From Rufibacter latericius (lineage in GTDB: Bacteria; Bacteroidota; Bacteroidia; Cytophagales; Hymenobacteraceae), in assembly GCF_003721515.1 (NCBI RefSeq), contig NZ_RJJD01000001.1, forward strand, positions 806,001 to 870,000: a stretch of DNA of 64,000 bases. Reading direction: 5' to 3'. Positions 52,496-59,320 of this stretch are shown here, piece by piece. Numbering within the stretch: the stretch's first letter is position 1; the number at the start of each line of letters is the position of its first letter. The notes beneath the pieces are model-generated. The model ran no database searches, had not been told where the DNA came from, and was given only the letters and a program-made list of their open reading frames with translations. The translations under genes and the position numbers were made by a program.

Positions 52496-52640
52496 GAGAT
52501 CTTTTAGGATGCAGAATCGAGCCTTAATTATTCTTATTGGGTTTGAAAATTACTAAATCTAAATTGATTCTCTCCTACCAGGTAAAAGCATATTAAATGA
52601 AAGATCAAAAGTCTGCTTTGTAAATACACAATGGCTCCAA

Positions 52641-52700
52641 AATCAGAGATCCGCTTTTGACCTGTTTTTATGGAAACAGGTCAAAAGCGGATCTCTGATT
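52641..52700 (-). terminator. Perfect 27-bp hairpin after the metallophosphoesterase
   Basis: AATCAGAGATCCGCTTTTGA... pairs exactly with its right arm around TTATGG, with the CCTGTTT/AAACAGG core at the top. Confidence 0.82.
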
Positions 52701-52727
52701 CTAAATATTATACAGCGCCGGAAAACC

Positions 52728-52756
52728 AAAGGGCAACCACAAGGGATTGCCCCTAC
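52728..52756. repeat. Single arm of the GGCAATCCCTTGTGG repeat
   Basis: AAAGGGCAACCACAAGGGAT continues to CCCCTACA, matching the right arm of the palindrome at 35042-35069. No opposite arm was seen nearby. Confidence 0.65.
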
Positions 52757-52808
52757 AAGTTCTTGCCAAAAGACTCAGGACTCTAGACTCAGAACTCAGG
52801 ACTGCCTT

Positions 52809-53645
52809 CTAGACATCAAACAAGAAAAAAGGCATCGCAAAGCCGGCTTTCTGCAGGATGGGTTTGGCTACGTTGAATACTTTGATGCCTTTGGCGGTCT
52901 CTCCTTCCAGGGTTCCGATGTGCGCGTGCCCGTGGAAACAGGCTAGCACGTTCTGCCGGTCCAGCGGCTCAGCGAGGCGGGAACAGCCCAGGAACGGATG
53001 GATGGCTTCTGGCTCGCCTTCTACCGTGGCCCTGATGGGCGAATAATGCAACACCGCAATTTTCTTTACCTCCGGATTCTCGGTATCCAGGCGGGAGAGG
53101 CCGGCTTCCAGTTTGAGGGCCTCATCTACGGCCTCCTGCACGAAGGCTTTGTTGCTCACCTCCCCGAACATGGACAACATGTATTTGTCAAAACCGCCGC
53201 CAAAACCCTTTACTCCTGCAAAACCCACGTTCTTGATCACCACCGCATCGCCGTCCAGGAAGTGCACATTGTCACGCATGAGGCAGGACCGGATTTCTTC
53301 GTGCTCGTCTTTGTCATGGTCGTGGTTGCCCAGCACGCAGACTACCGGAATGGTACAGGCGCGCATTTCCTCGGCTAAAACTTCGGCTTCCTTGGCGTAG
53401 CCGTGATCGGTGAGGTCGCCGCAGAGCAGCAGGATATCGGCTTGGTCAGAGGCGGCTTTGAAGAAATCAACCCACTTGCCTTTGTCAGTTTCGCGTACGT
53501 GGATGTCGCCCACGGCGGCAATGCGAACGGGCTTTTTCACTTCTTCGGGCCCGATGGCCGACTCACCAGCGGGAGACGGCGGGGCAATGGGCTGTAAAGG
53601 CTGAACGGGCTGCGGCGTAACGTAGGATTGCGGTTGTTGTTCCAT
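52809..53645 (-). CDS. Metallophosphoesterase
   Basis: 278 aa soluble calcineurin-like phosphoesterase. After a Pro/Gln-rich N-terminal 35 residues come the metal motifs AAVGDIHVRE, LLCGDLTDHG, VLGNHDHDKDEHE, VLHYSPI and CFHGHAHIGTLEG. The substrate is unknown. It lies 155 bases downstream of a nucleotidyltransferase-fold gene on the same strand; a functional link is possible but not shown. Confidence 0.9.
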   Translation of the reverse strand: MEQQPQSYVTPQPVQPLQPIAPPSPAGESAIGPEEVKKPVRIAAVGDIHVRETDKGKWVDFFKAASDQADILLLCGDLTDHGYAKEAEVLAEEMRACTIPVVCVLGNHDHDKDEHEEIRSCLMRDNVHFLDGDAVVIKNVGFAGVKGFGGGFDKYMLSMFGEVSNKAFVQEAVDEALKLEAGLSRLDTENPEVKKIAVLHYSPIRATVEGEPEAIHPFLGCSRLAEPLDRQNVLACFHGHAHIGTLEGETAKGIKVFNVAKPILQKAGFAMPFFLFDV

Positions 53646-53800
53646 TCGGGTTTAGAGTTTAGACGCTAGACAATAGTTGTTAGACCTTTTGTTTGAGTCA
53701 TGGAATACGGGAGAAGAGCGGGGCTTGGTTTAATCCAGGCTTTCGTGCGCTCCTTTCCTATTGAAGATCAAACATCTAAAATCTAGCCTCCAGTATCTTT

Positions 53801-54541
53801 TTAAATGGTCATGATGGTCATGGCTTTGAAGCCCCACTCAGTCACGGCCGGGGCATACTGCGTCTGGTCTATGAGCAGACCTCGGCATACTTTCTCAGTA
53901 GGCGGCGGCATGTCAAACTGTTCTTTGGCACGCAGCAGCAGCTCATCAAACATCCAACGCGGAATGATGTCCCTTTCTGATGGGTACACGAACTGAAACG
54001 ACAGGAATTGCATGAGCACCAGTTGCCAGTGTTGCTCCAAGGTCTGCAAAATACGTTCCCAATCCATGTGCTCGCCGTAGCGCAGAATGAGGTGGTTCAG
54101 GTCTGATCCATCGTAACGCTCGCGGTTCTGCACGTAAATCTTGCACCGGAACAGGTCCTCGGCGGAGATGTATTTCACGGGCACGCCAAACTCAGTTCCA
54201 TCCGGGGCTCTCCGGAACCAGCCATCGTTCACGGGCATGTTGTTGCCGGGGTTGTTGAAGATGAAGTCCACGTATTTCCCATCTTTGAAGGCTTTGGCCA
54301 GCCAGCGGGCATCAACCAGCTCGGTCTTGAAACCTTCATCGTTGAAAATCTTGAGCAAACGCGGGCAGTCGCCGGCCTTGCAGAACACGTCCATGTCTTT
54401 CATGGCCCGTTGCATGCCAGTGTACTGCCGAAGCGCAAAACCGCCGCCCATCAAGAAAGGCAATCCGCTTTCGTGCAGCATCTTGAGCGCTTGCGGGTAA
54501 AATTCCTGGGCCACCTCTGGGGCCATATCGTCTAATTCCAT
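53801..54541 (-). CDS. Nucleotidyltransferase-fold protein
   Basis: 246 aa. Begins MELDDMAPEVAQEFYPQALK, then FLMGGGFALRQYTG and KDMDVFCKAGD, the GG-x-A ... D-x-D pattern of the nucleotidyltransferase (MNT/AbiEii-like) fold, and KYVDFIFNN with the third Asp. The C-terminal part (NHLILRYGEHMDWERIL) matches this group of bacterial proteins of unknown target. No antitoxin-like partner lies next to it, so I do not call it a toxin. Confidence 0.8.
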   Translation of the reverse strand: MELDDMAPEVAQEFYPQALKMLHESGLPFLMGGGFALRQYTGMQRAMKDMDVFCKAGDCPRLLKIFNDEGFKTELVDARWLAKAFKDGKYVDFIFNNPGNNMPVNDGWFRRAPDGTEFGVPVKYISAEDLFRCKIYVQNRERYDGSDLNHLILRYGEHMDWERILQTLEQHWQLVLMQFLSFQFVYPSERDIIPRWMFDELLLRAKEQFDMPPPTEKVCRGLLIDQTQYAPAVTEWGFKAMTIMTI

Positions 54542-54776
54542 AATATTTTCGGTGCTGAAAGGTACATAAGGTGTTCGCCTGCGAAAGCGCTTCGCCCGCT
54601 GCCCTGTTCACGGGTAGCTGAAAGCCGCCTTCGGGAAAGAAACAGTGGGTATAGCATTTACTGAATCCTTTGAAAAATGTTATCCAGAAATCCTTCAATA
54701 TGCCCTTACCTTGCTTACCAGCCTCTTTTTAGATCGATTTCAGAAAAATAGCCCCAATTCGGAAAAAGCAGTCCCG

Positions 54777-54807
54777 CTTGTGGTCTGGGCAAGCCTGCGT
54801 AATTTTG
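54777..54807 (+). promoter_or_regulatory. Promoter of the gene at 54830
   Basis: CTTG (54777-54780), 19 bases, TAATTTTG (54800-54807); the ATG is 22 bases downstream. Confidence 0.55.
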
Positions 54808-54829
54808 GGCTTTACTTCAAGAAAAAACA

Positions 54830-55234
54830 ATGTCTGGAAAGAAAGTGAAATATATCCTGATGGCAGTATTCGCAGTTCTGATCATCTGGTTTGTCAAAGA
54901 TGCGTTTACCCAACCGGGCGTGCAGGATTTAAAAGGAGATTTCACCGAAATAGCCATGTACCGGAACGAAAACAACACCGGTCCCATCCAGCGGATCTAT
55001 GCCGTCACCCTAACAGACACGCTCTGGGATCAGATGCAGCAGTACGGAGACTACATGCCCCATACCAAATACGGCACCACCAAAGTGTATTTCTTTCTGG
55101 AAGGACAGCCCGCACCACAGGCAGTTACGCCAGGAGAACAGAACTTTGACGCACAGTTCCAGCCCCACTGCCTGGCCAAATACGAGAAAGATGCTATGGG
55201 CCAGGTGAGCCTGGTGAAGCGGCCTTTTAGGTAA
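54830..55234 (+). CDS. Small membrane-anchored protein of unknown function
   Basis: 134 aa. One N-terminal membrane segment (YILMAVFAVLIIWFVKDAF), then a 105-residue periplasmic-type domain (FTEIAMYRNENNTGPIQRIY, TTKVYFFLEGQPAPQAVTPG, AKYEKDAMGQVSLVKRPF). No family is recognised. It has its own promoter-like element and ends 10 bases before the convergent TIR-like gene. Confidence 0.72.
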   Translation: MSGKKVKYILMAVFAVLIIWFVKDAFTQPGVQDLKGDFTEIAMYRNENNTGPIQRIYAVTLTDTLWDQMQQYGDYMPHTKYGTTKVYFFLEGQPAPQAVTPGEQNFDAQFQPHCLAKYEKDAMGQVSLVKRPFR

Positions 55235-55244
55235 GGCATTCTAC

Positions 55245-55943
55245 CTAAAATGGCAAATCATCATTTGGTAGGTCATCATTTATAGATGATAAAGCTGAAA
55301 TTTTGCTTTCATTTTGCAACAAATACTCGACTCCACTTTGAGAAATTTTGTATGCATAAAAAACATTCCCAGAATTATCTTCGGTATTTTCCTTTTCAAG
55401 ATATCCTAGTCTTTCCAACTTTATTACACACAAATCAATTTGATTATCATTAACCTCCTTAATATCTTTCTTTACAACCCAAATTGGCCAACCTACTGGA
55501 GCTTGAGTATAAGTAGAAATCAGTGAGGAAAGGACTTTAAAATCAATATCTGACAGGTGATTATTTAGTGTATGATTTAATTGATTATCAACTTTGTATA
55601 ATTGGGCATTTTTGATGGACCCAAGTCTTTCAACTTCTCTTTTAATCTTGGTACAAGCTACATTTACGGCAGATGTTAGATCATTATCCGATCTGTTTGG
55701 CTCGTAATCAGCAGTTGTCATTCCAAGTAGGTCTGTTGGCAGGTGCAATTCTACACCCCTTGGCTTGACGATATAGCATCTTTCCTTTCCTATTGTACCA
55801 ATAAATAACCCAAGTTCAAAAATCACATTATCTCTTACCACTTTCTTTTGCTCCTCCCTGATCATTAATAGATCATCAGGTGAGAATATAAAAACAGCAA
55901 AATCAACAGAGTATTGTATTGTTTGATAAAGCAAATGTGCCAT
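55245..55943 (-). CDS. TIR-like nucleotide-binding protein with a winged-helix-like C-terminus (front missing)
   Basis: 232 aa from a GTG-like upstream-less ATG at 55943. The first 95 residues are the back two-thirds of the predicted nucleotide-binding TIR-like domain (PF10137 type): VDFAVFIFSPDDLLMIREEQ, VVRDNVIFELGLFIGTIGKE, RCYIVKPRGVELHLPTDLLG. Family proteins begin with an RLFIG strand that is absent from this frame but present in another frame just upstream (55903-56049). The C-terminal 90 residues (VVKKDIKEVNDNQIDLCVIK, LERLGYLEKE) look like a winged helix. Such TIR-like domains occur in anti-phage systems. The DNA is distinctly AT-rich. Confidence 0.75.
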   Translation of the reverse strand: MAHLLYQTIQYSVDFAVFIFSPDDLLMIREEQKKVVRDNVIFELGLFIGTIGKERCYIVKPRGVELHLPTDLLGMTTADYEPNRSDNDLTSAVNVACTKIKREVERLGSIKNAQLYKVDNQLNHTLNNHLSDIDFKVLSSLISTYTQAPVGWPIWVVKKDIKEVNDNQIDLCVIKLERLGYLEKENTEDNSGNVFYAYKISQSGVEYLLQNESKISALSSINDDLPNDDLPF

Positions 55944-56049
55944 TCCTCCAAATAGTTACCTCAGTTGAATGATCCATGTTCTCATTTATAGCATCAGCTA
56001 TACTTAAACTTTCAACTGAACATCCTATAAACAATCTTGGCTTTCTCAT
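55903..56049 (-). pseudogene. Displaced N-terminus of the TIR-like gene
   Basis: ATG at 56049 reads MRKPRLFIGCSVESLSIADA then TEVTIWRNGTFALSNNTILC and stops at TGA (55903). This is the usual beginning of PF10137-type proteins (RLFIG-S-VE, then W-x-x-G-F-x-L). The DNA for LSNNTI in this frame codes for LYQTIQ in the next, with a repeated CAAACAATACAATAC-like string, so a short deletion or slippage between repeats probably broke the gene. Together 55245-56049 is one disrupted gene. Confidence 0.7.
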
Positions 56050-56198
56050 TTGGGAGGTATTATGCTTTTCAAAAGTAATAATAAACTTGCTAATTAAGAT
56101 TTCATACCAATCAACTTAGCTCAGCTACCCCAAAACAGCCCTTAGACACCATCCCCTTTGCACTAAACCAAGAACCTTCCTACCCTGCCCAGATTCGG

Positions 56199-56230
56199 TT
56201 TCGCAATCGATTTAGAAACCTTTAACTTTG
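56199..56230 (+). promoter_or_regulatory. dnaX promoter
   Basis: TTTC (56199-56202), 20 bases, TAACTTTG (56223-56230). The ATG is 7 bases downstream, so the leader is very short. Confidence 0.6.
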
Positions 56231-56237
56231 TAGAGCG

Positions 56238-58181
56238 ATGGAGAATTTTGTTGTATCTGCTAGGAAATACCGCCCAACTACGTTTGATAGCGTGGTGGGG
56301 CAGCATCATATTACCACTACTTTAAAGAACGCGATCAGCAGTAACCACCTGGCGCAGGCATTCCTGTTCTGCGGCCCGAGGGGCGTGGGCAAAACCACGT
56401 GCGCGCGGATTCTAGCCAAGACCATCAACTGCCAGAACATCACGCCGGAGGTAGAGGCCTGTAACGTGTGTGATTCCTGCAAGAGCTTCAACAACAACAG
56501 TTCGTTCAACGTGCACGAGCTGGATGCCGCGTCCAACAACTCAGTAGAGGACATTAGAAACCTGGTGGAGCAGGTGCGCTATGCGCCGCAGACGGGCAAG
56601 TACAAAATCTATATCATAGATGAGGTGCACATGCTCTCCAACTCGGCCTTCAACGCGTTTCTGAAGACCTTGGAGGAGCCGCCAGCCTACGCCATTTTCA
56701 TTCTGGCTACCACTGAGCGCCACAAGATCATTCCTACCATTCTCTCGCGCTGCCAGATCTTTGACTTCAACCGCATCCGGATTGAGGACATGGTGCAGCA
56801 TCTGGGCCGCATTGCCCAAAAAGAGGAAATCAAAGCCGATGACGATGCCCTGCACCTGATCTCGCAGAAAGCCGACGGTGCCCTGCGCGATGCCTTGTCT
56901 ATCTTCGACCAGATGGTGACCTTCTCGGGACATCACCTCACCTACAAGGCCACCGTGCAGAACCTGCACATCCTGGACTACGATTATTACTTCCGCCTGA
57001 CGGAATACCTGCTTACCCAGAACCTGAGCGGCGCCTTGCTACTTTATGACGAAATCCTGAAAAACGGCTTTGATTCGCACAACTTCGTACTGGGCATTGG
57101 CGAGCATTTCAGGAGCCTCTTGGTGTGCAAAGACACGGTAACGGTTCAGCTGTTGCAGGTCTCTGACAACATCAAAGCCCGCTACGCGCAACAGGCGCAG
57201 GAAGCCTCGCTGAGTTTCTTGTTATCAGGACTGAACCTAGTAGGAAGCTGCGACCAGAACTTCAAAGCGGCTAAGAACCAGCGGTTGCACGTGGAACTGC
57301 TGCTCATGAAACTGGCTCACCTGCCGCACGCCTTGCAGCTTGCCTCAGACCTCTCTGTGAACGGAGAGGTCAAAAAAAAAACTAATGGAAGTTCCGTCGT
57401 AGGAGCGCAGAACGGTTCGGCTCCGGTTGGTGCTCCGGCAACTCCTGCTCCGGCGCCCGCTCCAGTTATTGCCCCGGCTTCCCCAGCTCCGGCTACACCG
57501 GTTTTAGCCCCTTCTGCGAAAAACGGCTCTGAAACGCACCACAACACCGCTCCCTCAGACATGGACGCCGGCGAAGACCCGGTGTTTGACACCTATCCGG
57601 ATCAGGCGCCTTCCCCGGTGCCTTCCATGGCGCCTCCAATGCCCGTAGCGGCGCCGGCAGCCCCGGCCCGGCCCATTGCTTCCCCCCTGGCCAGCCGGAA
57701 ACTCTCCAAGCTGCCCAGCCTGAAGAACATTGAGGAACAGGTAGCAGCCTCGGCAGCGCCGATGGTGGAAGTCTTGGAAGAGGAGAATGAGGCCTATGTG
57801 CCCGGCTCCCTACCCACCATAAATGAGCACAAACTGCAACAGCTCTGGAAACTGTACGTGGACCGCGTGAAGCACACCGACCGCACCCTAGAGTACACCA
57901 TCCTGAACCGCGAGTGGTACTTTGACGCTGAGAAAGCCGAGGTGCATTTGCAGGTGGAAAACGAAGTGCAAGTAGCCGAGTTCAACAGTTTTAAGCCGGA
58001 GTTTCTCTTGTATCTGCGTCAGGGACTGGGCCATAACCGCCTGCAGGTGCACATTGACGTGGTGCAGCAGGAAAATGCCCGCAAGCTCTACACCTCGCAA
58101 GACAAGTACAATTACCTGGCAGACATGTACCCTGCCCTCAAGGACCTGAAAAACCGGCTGGGTTTGGACACCGATTTCTAA
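56238..58181 (+). CDS. dnaX: DNA polymerase III subunits tau/gamma
   Basis: 647 aa clamp-loader ATPase. Seen: P-loop FCGPRGVGKTTCARI (about residues 47-61), the zinc-binding cysteines (CQNITPEVEACNVCDSC), the Walker B DEVHMLSNSAFNAFLKTLEE and sensor ATTERHKIIPTILSRC; domain III ends near 370. A Pro/Ala-rich linker (about 385-510) and a C-terminal tau-specific region follow. Right at the domain III/linker boundary is an A10 run (57372-57381). In frame it codes Lys379-381; slippage by one base either way meets a stop within 1-7 codons, giving a gamma-like product of about 382 residues. Confidence 0.96.
   Translation: MENFVVSARKYRPTTFDSVVGQHHITTTLKNAISSNHLAQAFLFCGPRGVGKTTCARILAKTINCQNITPEVEACNVCDSCKSFNNNSSFNVHELDAASNNSVEDIRNLVEQVRYAPQTGKYKIYIIDEVHMLSNSAFNAFLKTLEEPPAYAIFILATTERHKIIPTILSRCQIFDFNRIRIEDMVQHLGRIAQKEEIKADDDALHLISQKADGALRDALSIFDQMVTFSGHHLTYKATVQNLHILDYDYYFRLTEYLLTQNLSGALLLYDEILKNGFDSHNFVLGIGEHFRSLLVCKDTVTVQLLQVSDNIKARYAQQAQEASLSFLLSGLNLVGSCDQNFKAAKNQRLHVELLLMKLAHLPHALQLASDLSVNGEVKKKTNGSSVVGAQNGSAPVGAPATPAPAPAPVIAPASPAPATPVLAPSAKNGSETHHNTAPSDMDAGEDPVFDTYPDQAPSPVPSMAPPMPVAAPAAPARPIASPLASRKLSKLPSLKNIEEQVAASAAPMVEVLEEENEAYVPGSLPTINEHKLQQLWKLYVDRVKHTDRTLEYTILNREWYFDAEKAEVHLQVENEVQVAEFNSFKPEFLLYLRQGLGHNRLQVHIDVVQQENARKLYTSQDKYNYLADMYPALKDLKNRLGLDTDF
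57363..57398 (+). other. Predicted dnaX slippage site
   Basis: SD-like GGAGAGG (57363-57369) lies just before A10 (57372-57381). In the 0 frame the codons are AAA AAA AAA ACT. One extra A (or a -1 shift) gives AAA AAA AAA AAC TAA; one A fewer (or +1) gives AAA AAA AAA CTA ATG GAA GTT CCG TCG TAG. Confidence 0.7.
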
Positions 58182-58193
58182 TACACCCTTCCG

Positions 58194-58232
58194 GTAAACC
58201 TGTGGGCCGTTTTGCACGTCTCACAGGTTTAC
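58194..58232 (+). terminator. Hairpin after dnaX
   Basis: GTAAACCTGTG pairs perfectly with CACAGGTTTAC over a 17-base loop in the 66-base gap before the next gene. No T run, so termination may be partial. Confidence 0.55.
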
Positions 58233-58247
58233 ACGTAACTCCCTCCC

Positions 58248-58784
58248 ATGAACCAGCACCTCTTTGATCGTAAAACAGATTCTTTCTTCGGGGCCCTGAG
58301 TTATGTGGGATATGCGCTGTTGCTGGCGGGCCTGGTGCTAGGCAGCAGTGCCTGGTGGCGCACGGATGATGTAGACAAGGTTCAGATGCTGGCCGTTGGC
58401 ACGCTCCTGCTCCTACTAGGCGTACTGTTCAAATTCACATTCCACGGTTTCCAGCTCGATCTCCAGCACCGCCGCGTGCGGGAATACCTGAGCATGTTCG
58501 GCCTGAAGACCGGCAAGTGGGCGCCTTTACCCGCGTTCCAACATGTGCGACTCACCTCCCACCTCAGATTAGCCAAGGACCACGGCCACACCCATGATCA
58601 TGACCATGAACCCGCGGCTCCTGTCATGTGGTACACCATCGGGCTGTACTCCCAATCTGCAGAACCAGACTACGAACTCCGCACCGACAACGCCGAGGAC
58701 GCCCTGAAAACCCTCCACCTCCTTTCCACCCAACTAGGCATTCCCGCCGAGAACAACCTTGCCTCCCCTGCTTCCCATATATAG
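58248..58784 (+). CDS. Two-membrane-segment protein of unknown function
   Basis: 178 aa. Two membrane segments (GALSYVGYALLLAGLVLGSSAWW and MLAVGTLLLLLGVLFKFTF), then a cytoplasmic-type domain with a His/Asp-rich stretch (DHGHTHDHDHEP, about 118-129), which could bind metal. No family is recognised. It follows dnaX by 66 bases on the same strand with only a hairpin between, so it may share the transcript. Confidence 0.75.
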   Translation: MNQHLFDRKTDSFFGALSYVGYALLLAGLVLGSSAWWRTDDVDKVQMLAVGTLLLLLGVLFKFTFHGFQLDLQHRRVREYLSMFGLKTGKWAPLPAFQHVRLTSHLRLAKDHGHTHDHDHEPAAPVMWYTIGLYSQSAEPDYELRTDNAEDALKTLHLLSTQLGIPAENNLASPASHI

Positions 58785-59320
58785 CGATTGTTTTTGAGCC
58801 CGTTTTCAGCAAAACATGCTGTAAATCAGCAGGTGCAAACTCTCCTCTTTGCTCCTCCCAAGAGAGGAATTTGCTATAGCCATTCTTATACTCACGGCAG
58901 TTGCAAACTGCCGGTCATGTTGGGTCCAAGTCACAGACTTAAACCATGAAAAAGGGAGAAGTCTTACCATTCTAATTGACGCATTTCCGTTTCCAGCCTT
59001 TCGGTTGAGCGCCTTTGTTTTAGACCTGGTGCCGCGGATGCGGCAGGCCAACCGGCCAAGGCTAAAACAGCAGCGCGATGCCGGAAGGCGGGGCCTCGCG
59101 GCCATGAGCGCTCGGAGCCCTGCTATGCAACAATAAAGCTATTGCACCTACGCAAACAGCAGCGCCACGCCAGCACAAACAGACTACGCATGCACAAAAA
59201 AACCTTTTAGAGAGCAAAGCCCCTGTCCTACCCTCAACATCAACCCGTTATAAAACTCACCATAAAATCCCCCGGTTTTCTTATATTTGATAACTATCTA
59301 TCAGATAAATTCCACCTGAC
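58785..59320. other. 536-base gap with small dyads and a GC-rich patch
   Basis: No gene supported. Seen: CGGCAGTTGCAAACTGCCG (58895-58913), GGTCCAAGTCACAGACTTAAACC-like dyad (58923-58945), a GC-rich patch (about 59025-59125) with GCCGCGGATGCGGC, and the M16 promoter element at 59282. The small dyads resemble dispersed repeats I recall in Bacteroidota, but there is one copy only. Confidence 0.45.
59282..59289 (+). promoter_or_regulatory. Possible -7 element of the M16 gene
   Basis: TATATTTG, 31 bases before the GTG start; no -33 match. Confidence 0.45.

Larger units (their letters stand above)
52496..52808. other. Gap with hairpin, lone repeat arm and stutter phrase
   Basis: 313 bases, no gene: a perfect 27-bp hairpin (52641-52700), one arm of the GGCAATCCCTTGTGG repeat (52728-52756), and a low-complexity phrase (52770-52802). 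Confidence 0.6.

Noticed and set aside
52809-54541. Toxin-antitoxin reading of the nucleotidyltransferase gene and its neighbour
   Set aside because: The neighbour is a metallophosphoesterase 155 bases away, not a HEPN or AbiEi-type partner, and there is no overlap or coupling.
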